Source: Dipteris shenzhenensis (Eukaryota > Polypodiophyta > Polypodiopsida > Gleicheniales). Taken from it: a stretch of 64,000 bases of DNA. The number at the start of each line of letters is the position of its first letter. Within the stretch, counting starts at the first letter, position 1. The stretch is taken from the NCBI GenBank assembly GCA_047967505.1, contig CM106541.1, one strand, 5' to 3'. Both the position numbers and the translations under genes were made by a program. The notes under the pieces are model-generated. The model saw only the letters and a list, made by a program, of their open reading frames with translations. It was not told the origin of the DNA and searched no databases. Below are positions 1 through 13,200 of this stretch, piece by piece.

Positions 1-764
1 TTAGTCAAGGCCAAAAGTCCCAATTTTTTTTTTGACTTGGTTAACCTTTTCAAAGCTAAAACTGTCCAAAATAGCAACCAAAGATAGCAGCAACTTGGCT
101 AGCAGCAAGTAGCTTTGAGAGGGCTTTCTATGTAGAAAGAAAGGTCTTGTACCAGAGATCATCCGCTAGCAAGGAAATGCACAATGCCGCGTCAGTTTGT
201 CTGTGAGAAGTGCACCATTCTCGACTGGTTTTTCGTCGATTTCTCCTCGAATACTAAAGCATTTGGGCTCAAATTTGAACTGGAGCTAGCTCATAGGGTC
301 GCCCAACTGTTGCTAGGAGGAATTGACGAAATATGACTCCAGCACGCGGAATTATGCAAAAGTTCGCCGATTGAAGAAACTGTTGGCACAGGCGACTGGG
401 GCAATATTTCACTAATTGCTTGGACGTGGGAATTCGCCCTACCAAGAGTATTCTATAGCTCAAAGCATTTTGAAAATGGTCGCCTACAGTGGGAGAACAA
501 GCGCTTGGAAGTTCTGCTCAGAAGAGGAAAAAATGGAGAAGTGTGAGGAAGAAGATGATGACGTGGCTAGAATTGGCTCAAGGAGGCTCATGGAGGCTGA
601 GTGGCTCTAATACCACAGGGTGCATTACCTTAAATAGAGCTTTAGCCTGGCTCACCTAGTGTTATAAGATCCTTTCATATCTACAAACATAAGGTGCCTC
701 CTTTATATTTGGCAAATGTGATTGTGTGCAAGAACATGTGCATTCAATAGACAAGGTGCATTAC
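1..764. other. VPS53 intron sequence, no further feature seen
   Basis: Lies downstream of exon n in the gene's direction. No VPS53 exon, transposon domain or long repeat is recognisable. The short open frames here have no family resemblance. Confidence 0.6.
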
Positions 765-839
765 CTTCAACAGAGCCTCAGCCTTGCCCATCTCGCGGCC
801 AACAAATTTGCTGTAGCTTCCAGAAGCAGCATTCTGCAT
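765..839 (-). CDS. VPS53: VPS53 exon n (last visible)
   Basis: 75 bp, 25 codons; acceptor cttggtag, donor gtaatg. Encodes MQNAASGSYSKFVGREMGKA plus EALLK, matching the SYSKFVSREMSRAEALLK block. The next block of the family (VILSPIDSVAD...) is not present in 1-764, so the remaining exons lie below this window. Confidence 0.93.
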
Positions 840-3800
840 CTACCAAGAATGAGGTTACCAAAACAGATATAGCTTTCCATCTCACTTGTAAATACTGGTG
901 TAAATTCTCAACTTTCTTGAGTGAGATAAGAAAAAATGGGGAGAGAGTTTATGCATTACTAACCTGCCCACCAAGGGAGGGGACTTCGAGCAGTAATGTT
1001 TTCACAGCATGTGTATCCAGCAGCATCTACAAACAGTATAATGTAATCAATACGTTGAACCATAATGTAGCCCTTTCTGAATGCAACGCTTCATTTACGC
1101 AGGAAAGAAAAGACATTTTCGGTTTAAACACATTCTCAAAAGAACTGACATGATTCGCTTCGTTTACATGAAAGAAAAAGGCATTTTTGGCTTACACACA
1201 TTCTCAAAATAACTAAGATGATTGAAAAAAGAGGTCCAATGAAACATGAGTAAGCAATATAACCAGGCTCACTTAGATGTTATAAAACTTCCACCATATT
1301 GCAAAACAATAAAGACGACGACGAGTAATAAGAAACATCTTGAAACAAAACAAACTTGTTTTTATTACATAACCGAGGATTACAAAACTTGGCCACAAGA
1401 CCATTGATTTGATTGATTTGTCGTCCATCAAAACAAAAATAGATAGTGTGTATATGAAATCCACTGCGGGGTTTCTACTGTAGAACCACTCCTTGCCAAG
1501 TAAAACACTGATAGGGTCTATGTCACGAATATATAAAGATAGGGTCTCTTCATAATCTTCAATCCATAGTGCTGCAGCAAGTGCACGAATTGTATACAAA
1601 TAAAATTGTACTAGAATTGTAAAAGACCCAATAGGGGAGAATAGACGTAGGACTGGTGGGGCACCTCTTTGTTCATCAGATTTTCGATCCTTCCTCACGT
1701 TTATCACCAACTCCTCCCCACCTTTGGAGCTTCTTTGAGAGTGGTCACGAAGACTCCAGTGACGTTTGATAGAGTCCTTCATGTTAGGGCCATTATTTTT
1801 ACACTAACATCTCAGATGATCACATCATGCTTCAAAGGTCTGCTTCAAAAAGACTAGACTACCTAAAGGAGGTGAATCCTCACTAGATCCCTGAAGAGGC
1901 TGAGGCTACCCTACTGGTCTGTTGTGGGTACTCCTGACACAGACAATATCGGGGGGCTCAGCTAGACTCCACTCAAAGCGTGATCCCCTAGTTCTTCCAG
2001 TCGAATAGCACGGACCAGTAGTCCCCAAGGAGACGATGTAGCTGAGACCCAGAGAGAGCGACACAGCAACCCACCAGCGTGTCGCTGCATAGACAAGGAG
2101 TGGGGGTTCTCCTTCCTATTCGTAAGACAAGGGACACAGCCAGCCCCCTTTCTTCATTACTTGGGGTTCAATGGCCTGGCTCTCACTTACTGATATAGTT
2201 GGATGCACTCCCAAGAAACCTTGGTGTTTCCTTACCCAAAAACAAATCATTGACAAAGCAGTACAATCCTTTATCGAGACCGGTCATCCTACTAGTCATC
2301 AAGGATATTCATGTCACAACTTGTGAAAGTCTACTCTTAGGATTCATCACACACCCGGCTACCATACTATTTTGCATTTCAAAGACTCTGACATTCACAG
2401 ACTTGTGGTCTAGTTTTACTTTCGTTATTGACGAAGGGAACCTCTAGGTGTGATCAAGACCTACATAGCTTTTTCTTTTAGCCATCCTGGCTCTTGGAGC
2501 TAATTCCAAATCTTTCAAACTGGAAAATACTTTGTCCTCGGTCAGAAAGGATTCTATTCTCTACCAGACAAGGGAGACTTACTATAAAGATATATAGCTA
2601 AGCTCTTTTAAGATCTTTTCTAAACAAGATCTTTTCTAAACAAGGCTGCAAAAGACAAAGAAAAACAAAAACAAAATCTCAAATGAGCAAGCATCTTCTT
2701 GTGCGTAGCATAAGATAGCATAGCAGAACTTTGAAATTAGAGATATGCTCCAACACATTATTGGAAGCAATTAATACTTTACGTAGGGGTCAATATTGGG
2801 ACTCCTTTGCAATAATACTTAATTAATCAGAATCCCAAATTTCCAAAAATAGTATTCCTTTACAGATACTCAGAAACATCGTTCAATTCTTCTTTGAAAC
2901 ATTTAAGGAGTCCCCAATCCTTTCCAGCTCTTTGAGCTCTGCTTGGTTTCACTTTCTTTTCAGGCGCTTCAACTCTGCATGAGTTCTTAATCTTCCAAAT
3001 GTAGCCATTCTCCTCCATGCACACTTTGGTTGGAGGTTAGTGAAGCCCCCTCAGTTCGCGTCAGTTTAGTCTGCTCAGCCAGTATCAACTAGAACGCCCA
3101 GTTAGCATCAGTTAGAAGCTCAGTAATTATGTTCAGTTAGCAATAGCTATGTGCACAGTTAGCATTAGCTAGAAGTTTAAGTAAGAAATGGTCAGTTAGC
3201 ATCAGTTAGTATGCTCTGTTTAGCAGCAGTCAATATGGACAGTTTGCATCAGATAGCATGCTCAGTTCACATCAATTACATGCTCAGTTTACATCAGTTA
3301 GCACGCCCAGTTGCATCAGTTAGTATGCTAACTAGCATCAGTTATTATGCTTTGTTAGCATCAGATTATATGCTCAGCATCGGTTAATATGATTGGTTAG
3401 CATCAGATTATATGCACAGTTAAGCATCAGTTAGCATGCTCAGATAGCATCAGCTTATATGTGAAGTTAAGTATCAGTTATCATGTCAGTTTGCAGGTTC
3501 AACTAGCAGCTAGTTTGCAGTGAATTGAAACTTTATCGTTGAACTACATATTTGGGAGTTACTATGGCACCTAGTTTTCCATGAGTTAAATTCTTGATTT
3601 GGCACTAGTAAAATAATAATGAATAGTGTAAGGATTTTCCATTACTAATGCATAGCAACAAAGAAACCTCTTGCTTTAAAATCGCAGAGACCTTCGAGAG
3701 CATGAAGCTAAGAGCTTGCAGTAGGTATCTTTTAATTGTTACTTCATTAATAGTAGCACTTTTTGATAGAAGCATGCTCAGGATTTTCAGCTCATAACCC

Positions 3801-4250
3801 ATGTAAGCATGCATGTGGTTTGAAGAACATATGAGGGGTAGAGTCCTTGAAGCACCAGTTGGAAGACTAGCCTATCTACAGTTGTTTGGCATAGTTCATA
3901 ATGTATATCTTTTGTTCTAACTATTGGTCTTTTCCTAAGTGGAGTTGAAACGGTGCTATTACTTTCTATTTTAAAAAGTTCCTTTACTAGAATTGGTAAG
4001 CATGTTTGTTGCAATCAAGCCATTAATGAAAAATGTCCAAATTTACTTGATTTCCCAAAAAAGTACGTTTGTGTGAAAAATCTTCAAGAGTTCATCTTGA
4101 TCAGAATAGTTTCCTAGTTGAGATTTTCTATGAATTTTCCAAATGTCAATTATTCATTTTTTATCAGAAATGCTTTTGTCTCGAGAGATGATACACGCCT
4201 TTCCTTTGCTTTGCATATTTAGCATACACACATGCCATGAGAAGAACCAA

Positions 4251-4296
<46 letters not shown>

Positions 4297-7200
4297 ATGA
4301 GTCTTTTGCAATTGTTCTGAAAAACATAGAAATCTTTGACACACTTAAAATTTTGTTTCCCCACAAACATTCCAATCCTTCTATATGGCATACAACACTT
4401 TAAAGCCTTAAAGCTTTCTCTTCGCCCATATGTTTCAATCCTAAATTCAATACACCCCAAATGTCCCCTCTTATCAACCACCTAATAATAAATGTTTGTC
4501 CAAGGAGAGCTGATAGTTGGCAAGGTAGTTTGGATTAGCTAATATTATTCAAAGACCCAAGGACTGGCATCCTAAATCTTTACACTCTAGCAAGCCTCTT
4601 TTGTGCAGCAGCTTAAAAGCTTGTTGCTGAGATGGACCCGTAGACATTTGGTTTGCAGAGGACAAGATTGGGCGATCCTCTTTCTATTGGAGAGATGCCA
4701 TTTTGTCTTCTCCATATGTGGCAAGGATCCCAATCACAAACTAGATGTCACTCGAACTTAATGTAGGCCATCTCATGGGCTATCCATAGATGCCACTTAT
4801 ACCTTGGTATGTGCCTTGTAGGCCTAGTTATAGTCTGTTAGGACTGTTGGTACAGTTAGTTTATGTACCATCTAGGTCAGTTAGGACACTTAGTCCAGTT
4901 AGGGCAATTAGCCCTAGGGTTTTGTTATGTTGGCTCTCCCTTGAGCCTCCACACTTCAGTAATCCTTTCCCTCAGCCATTGACAGATTTCCCAAGCTGTT
5001 TGGCAACCTCTGGAGCCCTCATTCCTGCTGGTCTTGCTGGTTTTCACACTCCCACAAGTGTTTGAGGCCTCTCCAAGCTTTTCCATCACGAGAACTTTGA
5101 TTTTGGCACGAGGAGTTTGCATTTTGGAGCCCTTACTGCTGCGAAGGAGACACATTTTGGAGCAAATTTCAGCACTTTTCTGCAGCAAACCTAGTTGTAC
5201 GGATTCCGTATACTCTGTACGGAACTGTACAGAAGCTTCAAGCTGCATTTATTGCAGGGAACTTCACACGTGTGGTCCGTACACCCTGTACGGACCTGTT
5301 GCGCCACTGTACGGACACCCTGTACACCCTGTACGGACCTGTTGCATCAATTTTTGTGCGTGCCCGCTGAAGACTGTACGGACTGTTTCTTCTGCATTTA
5401 ATGCTGTACGGATTCCGTACATTGCATTTATGACTGTATGGAACTGTCACAACACTGTACGGACCTGCAGAACTCAGATTTAGGGCTGTACGCTCAGTCT
5501 CGAAGTGTGTGCCAGCTAGTTTGAAGATTTCTCAGCATTTTGGAGCTACCTCGAGCTGCGTGCCAGCATTTTAGAGCTGCCTCGAGCTGCGTGCCAGCTG
5601 TTGAAGCCATTTGGAGTGTGTTGAAGTGATATGGAGTCCACTCCTTGAGCCCATTCTTCCTCATTTGGCATCCCTTTGCCTTGGGCTGCGAGTTCTCCTC
5701 CATTGGATCTCTGTCTCTCCATTTCTAAGTGCTCTCCTCCTCGCAGCAGCACTTTCTTTTGCTGTAATTCTCATTGCCAGCCCTCATTTGCTCGCATTCA
5801 GAACCCTTCATTGCTATTCTTTCGGGCTACATCATTGGGTAAGCTGTTGTTGCATTGGCTCTTTCCAATTTCTGCTTCATTTGAATTTTGGGAAGGCCTC
5901 GTGTTGTCTTTGGGGATTTTTCTTGCAACAGGTACACCTTGGGACAGCAGAGTCTCTTGTAGGCATAAGCTTTGAAGCTTGGGCAGATTTTTGTTACTTC
6001 ATTCTGAGAGGTTGCCTTTCTCTCATTTGCTTTGCCAGTTGGTGCATTTGTCTTGTATTTCAGCACCATCTCTGGTGGCAAAGATGATTTGTTTGGGCTG
6101 ATGACAAGCTTGATGGCACCAATTATCCCATGTGGTCATACATGATGGGACATATTTTGGTTGCCAAGAATCTATGGCACATTGTTTCAAGTTCTGAGGT
6201 CAGACCTACACGCACTGTTACTTCTAGTGCTACACCTACAGCCTCTGCTTCTTCAGGTGATGGGTCTTCAAGTGATGGTTCTAATGCTACTGCTAGGACA
6301 CCTGCACCTCCTGCTCTAGGTGCTTTGCCTCCTTCACAGGAGCAAATTTAGTGGGATGGTCGTGATGCCAAAGCACATGCCTTGATTGCTCTTTCAACGA
6401 AACGGGTTATTATCCTTCATATCCGGTCTTGCAAGACAGCTAAGCAAGCATGGGATCAGCTTACATCTTTGTATCAGGTGCAGAATGAAGCGAGGGTTGC
6501 CTATCTCCACATGCAGTTGAAAGATTTGAAGCTTGATGAAGGTGGTAACATGGATGCCTATCTCACTAATGTGAAGGATTTGAAAGAGCAATTGGACAAC
6601 ATTGATGAGATTATGCCTGATTCTCAGCTCATTTCTAATACCCTTGATGGGTTGCCTGATTCATATCAAGGCTTTGCTACTACATTGAGGTTGGTTGCAG
6701 GGGGTGATGCCAATCATTTCTCATTTGACCAACTGGTTGTTCTTCAGGAAGAGCAAAGTCGTGTGAATCACAATGCTTCTATGGCTAGTGATCAAGCATT
6801 TGCTACCCATCATAAACACAAAGGTAAAGGAAAGGTCTCCACTGGAAAACCCTCTCATTCCCATGCTGATCATTCACATGGTGCCTCTTCTTCAGGGGAT
6901 AACAAAAATAAGAAGAGATGTAATTATTGTAAGAAACCTGGGCATGATATTTCTGAATGCACGAAGCGCATAGCATCTGAAAAGAAAAAAAAAGAGTCTC
7001 GTCTTGCAGTATCTAGTTCTTCTAGTGCAGAAGATCAACATGAGTCCGCTCATTTCGCACAAGACCAGCATTGGGCTTTTTTGGTTATATGTTAGTATAA
7101 TCCCGATGTTCATGATGCTTGTATGGCAGTTTCAGATGTTCGTGATGCCTAGTTCTTTGATAGTGGCGCTAGCAAGCACATCTCCTCATGTAGAAAGTTA

Positions 7201-10200
7201 TTCAGCTCATTGGAGCTTACATCTCAGGGAGGTAGTGTCACATGTGCCAATAATGCATCATATACCGTGAAAGGTATTGGGCAAGTTGCTCTTACTTTTG
7301 TCTCTAGTGGTATTGTTACTCTAGAGCATGTGCTTTATATTCCAAGCATTCATAAGAATCTCATTTCTATTTCAGCCATTGCTACATGTGGCTTTCAGGT
7401 TCTTTTTGATGGTGTGAGGTGTGCAGTGTATGATGCTACACATGCCTTTACCATGGTTTTGACTGGCACATTGTCTAGAGGTCTTTATAGACTTGATGCT
7501 TATGACAGATGTTTGGATGATGATGCTGTACTTGTCGATGCACATGCCTTTGCTCTTGATTCTACCATGGCAAATACTCATTTGTGGCATGAGAGGTTTG
7601 GACACCTCAATTTTGAAACCCTGGTGAAGTTATATAAGGAAGATATGGTTGTGGATCTTCCCAAAATGCATATGCCTACTAAACATGCTTCCTTGGTAAG
7701 ATGCACCGTGCTGCGTTTCCCAAGGATGGGAGAGTTGGTGCTTCGCGCAAGCTTTATCTAGTTCATAGTAATGTTTGTGGACCCATGAGGATTGCAGCTC
7801 CTGGGGGGTTCTACTATTTTGTCACTATTATTGATGATTTCACCAGCTACACTTGGATTTTCGCATTGAAATCCAAATCTGAAGTTTCTTCATGCTTCAA
7901 GCACTGTATTGCCTTGGCTGAGAATGAGAGTGGCCTGCACATTGCTTACCTTAATACAGACAGGGGGGTGAATACATGTCGAAGGAGTACGCTGTTTTTT
8001 TGGCTTCCCGTGGCATCAATCATCGATGCACGGTGCCTTATACTCCTCAACAGAATCCCGTGGCTGAGCGGAAGAATAGATCAATGATTGAAATGGCCAG
8101 ATGTATGTTGAAAGGCAAACATTTGCCTAATAAGTTGTGGTTGGATGCGGTCATGTATGCAAATTACATCTTGAATAGATGTCCTACAAAGGCATTGTAG
8201 ACTATCAAACCTTTTGAGGCTTGGACGGGTCGTAAGCCTCACATTTCCCACATGAGGACTTTTGGATGCTTAGCTTATGCTCATGTGTCTTCACAGAAAC
8301 GCACTAAGTTGAATTATAAAGCTGTCAAGTGCATTTTTCTTGGGTATAGTTCAGAGAGCAAGGACTATGCTATATCAGTCCCACACGGGCAAGTGTTTTG
8401 TCAGTTGGAATGTTGTGTTTGATGAATCTTCCACTATGTCTTTGCTGGGATGTCAAGCCCATTGTTGATACCCCTGACATATTTGACAGCTTGATGCCTT
8501 TGTTTCCATCCGATGCTCGAGATGATGTTCCATCTGAGATTGTACCTCCTCCATCTGTTGGTCATTTGCAGCCACATGTGCAGCCAGAAATTCAGCCTGA
8601 TATGCCTATCATTGATCAGGATCATTTGCACAGGGCTCTTGACCAAGAAAGAGCAGAAATTCAAGAGCCCAAAAAGGTACCCTATTGGCTCCTTGACACA
8701 TTAAAAGACAGCAAACAAGATACTCCTCTGCCAGCCCGTACGAGAGCAGCTGTTTGGAAAGAGCATGCTAGTTTTGTTGCTTATGCTTTGGTTGCTACAC
8801 CATGCAATAAAGAGCCCTTATGTCATCAAGATGCCTTTCAGAATGATTGTTGGATGAAGGCCATGCAAGCTGAATTGGATTCTATCCATCAAAATAACAC
8901 TTGCGAGTTGTGTGATTTGCCTCATGGCAAGAATGCCATTGGAACTAAGTGGGTTTACAAAATCAAATGGAAAGCTGGTGGTTCAGTGGACCGTTACAAA
9001 GCCCATCTTGTTGCTATGGGCTATGCTCAGCAGCATGGCATTGACTTTGAGAAGACTTTTGCTCCCACCTCCAAGATCACTACTATTCGCATTGTTATTG
9101 CCTTTGCTGCCCACTTTCATTGGCAGATCCATCAACTTGATATTAAGGTAGCTTTCCTTCATGGGCATTTGCAAAAAGAGGTCTATGTTTCCCAACCTCC
9201 TGGCTTTGAGGTTGAAGGTTCTGAAAGCAAGGCATGCCGCTTGAAAAAGGCCCTCTATGGATTGAAGCAGGCACCTCGGGCTTGGTATTCGAGAATTCAT
9301 ACTCATTTGCTCACACTTGGCTTTCAGAACAACCCTACTACAGAGGCTACCCTTTACATCCGCAAGCGTGGGACAGATTTGCTGATTTTAGTCCTTTATG
9401 TGGATGACATGCTTGTGACTTGGACACATTCTCAGCAAATCGCAAATTTTAAAATTGATTTGCAGCAGACATTTGCTATGTCTGATCTTGGTTTTCTGCA
9501 CTACTATCTGGGCATCCAATTTGCTAGCAGTGAGGGGGGCATTTTGAAATCACAATCCAAGTACATTGGACAGCTTTTGTAGCGTTTTCAGTTTGAGGAT
9601 TGTAAGCCAGTATCCACACCATTAGAGACTGGTTTTCACTTCTCTTTTGAGGATGGTAGCGGTACATGTGATGTCACTCTCTATCAGCAGGCAGTTGGTT
9701 GTTTCATTTACATATGCCATACGAGACTTGATCTACAGTATGCTGTCTCACAGTTGAGCAGATATATGCACAGCCCATCTATGCACCATTGGCATGCCGT
9801 GAAGCGTGTTGTCAAATATCTTAAAGGCACTCAACATTTGGGCCTTCTTCATGGGGCTGATACTTCACTTGTCATGCATGGATTTACTGATAGTGATTGG
9901 GCTGGTTGTTCTGACACTCGTGTGTCACATAGTGGCAACTATTTTATGCTTGGTACTTCATGTGTTTCCTAGTTCAGCAAGAAGCAAAGTACAGTTGCTA
10001 CTTCTCACTGTGAAGCTGAGTACAGAGCAGCTTTTACAGCTACAGTGGAGTGTGTTTGGCTTTGAAAGCTACTTATAGATCTTTGTGCAAGTCAGACTGC
10101 TCCTTGAGGTTCACTATCACTATGTCAGAGAGCGATTATCAACAGGTGATATTAAGTTGTCTTATGTTCCCACTGAAGACAACTTGGCAGATCTTTTTAC

Positions 10201-13200
10201 GAAGGCTCTACCTCGACCTGAGTTTGAGGCTTTTCGGCAAGCTTTAAACTTAGTATCTTTTGTAACTTGATCTGTTGTACTCTGTACAGTCATAGGTTGC
10301 TATATCCCTATGGGACGAACATGTGCAACCATGACACTAGATATTTAGGTATCCTGAGCCATGTCCAGGATACTTCATCCCATACCATGGAGGGGGGTTT
10401 GTAGGCCATCTCATGGGCTATCCATAGATTATACCTTGATATGTGCATTGTAGGCCTAGTTATAGTCAGTTAGGACTATTGGTACAGTTAGTTTATGTAC
10501 CATCTAGGTCAGTTAGGACACTTAGTCCCGTTAGGAAAGTTAGCCCTAGGGTTTTGTTATGTTGGCTCTCCCTTGAGCCTCCACACTTCAGTTTTACAGC
10601 AATCTATTACAGCATCTCGTTTTTCTCCTTTGTGCTTCCATTTTTTAGCTTCCATTGCTTCCAACACCCAACACTTAAGGGAGTCGCCTTTGATTCTTTG
10701 GTTGGTCCAGAATGTCTAAACTACTTCTATGTCACGCACTTGACCATAGATGAATATCTAAACTACTTCCTTGTCATGCACCAGACCATACATAAAGGAG
10801 GCTTCATGAGCACCTTGGCAAGGATCATCATGTCATATCATTCTCATGTATTCCTCCAATCAGAGTAGCCTCAAATAAGATACTCCAATCAGAGTAGCCT
10901 CAAATAAGATACTCTAGAGGTGAGTGTGAATCCCAATTGCATTTTCTTGTGAGGGAGTTTATAAAGTGAAAACCGCTAGTGTAGCATGCTACAGTCCGAC
11001 ATATGGAGGGGCGGTCCCTAGGTTTCTGGAGCATGATTACAAGGCTAGACATGGAGGAGAGACTTAGTAGCCTCCCGCACTTGTAAGGTGTCATTCGTTG
11101 GAAAGCTAAGATTAGGGCATAGGTCTTACCAAGGAGGATGCCCTCGCGCACTGGTAGAGCCAGTGCTCTCGAGTAAGGGTCCCCTCGTGAGTGAAAGATA
11201 ACCATGACATTCCAATGTTCCTAGGACACCCCTTACAGCAGTAGCTCCATGCAGCAAATTTATTCTTGAAAGAGACATCCTAGCAGAGACTTAGGTGGAG
11301 TGGGCTGATGAGCTATAGATCTGGACCAACCTAATCACATAGTAGTCTTAGTGGAAGACTCTATTGGCTGCTCACTGCGAGACGTCCAGTGGGAGCCATG
11401 AGAGTGGTTCAGACCAGAGCAGGCCCTCGTCCCAACTAATGCCGTTTTTCTGGCATGCCACTTGCATTCACATGCGTCCCCATCTCTCCTCATCTCCATG
11501 ATGACTCTCGAGGAGGGCATATTGATTACTGGAGCGGGTTACCATAGCTTTGCCCGCCATATCCTAGGCATGACTTTAGTCCAGCCACAGACCACAAACA
11601 ATATCCTATTTCTTTTGGTTGGTAGTACATAGGCAACTCTCCATTGGCCCCTGGCTTCAGCAGATGGGACAAATGGCACAGGTAATTGCTCCCTTCGATC
11701 TTTTGAGAAGTCTATTTAGCATTGTCAGTCAGCTGAGCATATTTAAAGATGCACGCTCAGGACTATTTTTTATCTTCGTCGCACACCACACATGTTATAC
11801 TTATGGCATGGGCATCATTGTCTGGCTCATAAGGGCGACTAAGCCTTTCAAGGCTGAAGCATGCTCCCTTGTCTATGTGGTGAATGAGAGCTCACGTCTT
11901 AGATAGGAAATCACTCAAGCCACACCGGTACTCACACATCCCTCTCGCTTATCAAAGGATGAACAAGCATTATAGCCTGGCACATTTGCATCACCCATTG
12001 CAGTCTGGCGATCGGTGACCACTAAACTCACCCAACAGCTACTTTATTGAATGTCTGGCTGGATGTTGTTAACACCCTGCACTCAATATGGGAGAAGGGC
12101 TAGAAGAGTTCTTGGTAGACTTCAGATGTTGGTTTTAGTGTCTGATCAAGGGTTATTGTAGGCAGTGAGCTAGAACCTGAGCCAGACTGCAAACAGTCAA
12201 GCGTAAGGGGAGGGGAAGGTGGGAGGAAGGTGAAGCTCTACAGAAACTTTTTGTACTATGTTATCAACAATCTACTCGCTTGGAAAGTGCAGATGCTTCT
12301 TCTAGAAATACACCAGCTAGAAACTTTTCGTATTATGTTATCAACAATCTACTCTCTTGAAAACTGCAAATGCTTCTTCTAGAAATACACCAGCTACCAC
12401 ACACCAGGAGTCAAATGACTTCAAACGCATTACAGAACACAGTGATGACCTCAAAATATTAACAATTAAAACTTGGCAGTACTCTACATACAAAAGATCA
12501 TTCCCTGTAACTTTCCCACCATAGATTATAAAAACTAAAAAACTCTGAACTGTGGAGCAGAAGTTCTGAACATTTTATTGTTGTAACACATAACTGCTGC
12601 ACTGGTCTTCTGAATGAAATCTTTCATAACTTGAGACAAAGCACATCTTGTAGTTGTGCTTCCATGTAGCACAGAAGTGCTGCCATTGTTTTCAGAATGA
12701 AACCTTACATGATAGGAAACAAGACTTTAAAAAACAGGAAAAGTATCATCCTACATTAGCTTTAAGAAGGCCCTATCCCTGAAGGCATGACTCACACATT
12801 CAATTCGACAGAACCAGCTACATGGATGATTCTAAACTTTTATATTGTCATCGAAAGTCTGTATGCCTTAATAAAAATAAGTGTTTGAAACATTTGCCAG
12901 GATTTGAAACTTCTATGCAAAAAAATTTAAAGTTTCTCCAGGATTTACATTTTTTCCTTCAAAATTCAAAAGAAAAAATATAAAAAGGTACTATATTCTA
13001 CTAATATTGTGAAACTTAAAAAATGATCTTGAAAACTTTTGCCAAGATTTTATATTAATATATAATCATAGCTTCGATTAAAACATCCCTGAGGTCCAGC
13101 TACAACCACACAATAACAGCAATTATTCTGCAAATCCATTAAGATACCATATACTACCCAGACCATGGGTATCTATCTTCCAATTTGCGCAAATAATTCT

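Larger units (their letters stand above)
4762..10673 (+). mobile_element. Ty1/copia element A, decayed, nearly full length
   Basis: Flanked by a 5-bp target duplication CTTAA (4,757-4,761 and 10,674-10,678). Terminal repeats start TGTAGGCC on both sides and the 3' copy ends in CA. Gag, protease, integrase, RT and RNase H follow in copia order, but are broken by many stops and frameshifts. A purine tract (ggaggggggt) precedes the 3' LTR. It lies antisense to VPS53 in the 12.5-kb intron. The 5' LTR lacks its last 80 bp or so, and no primer-binding site is visible. Confidence 0.93.

Noticed and set aside
722-1153. 143-codon plus-strand open frame
   Set aside because: It overlaps VPS53 exons m and n on the other strand, which have splice sites and family homology. 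The plus frame has none.
3060-3510. CRISPR-like array
   Set aside because: Units are adjacent and degenerate with no unique spacers, in a plant nuclear intron.
4154-4481. Open frames rich in Arg-Glu or Ser-Leu across the CT run
   Set aside because: They are translations of the microsatellite and its flanks, without any domain.
5034-5483. 149-codon frame and overlapping frames in the GTAC cluster
   Set aside because: Both strands give similar Tyr/Arg/Val-rich repeats because GTAC is palindromic; no start context and no conservation signal.
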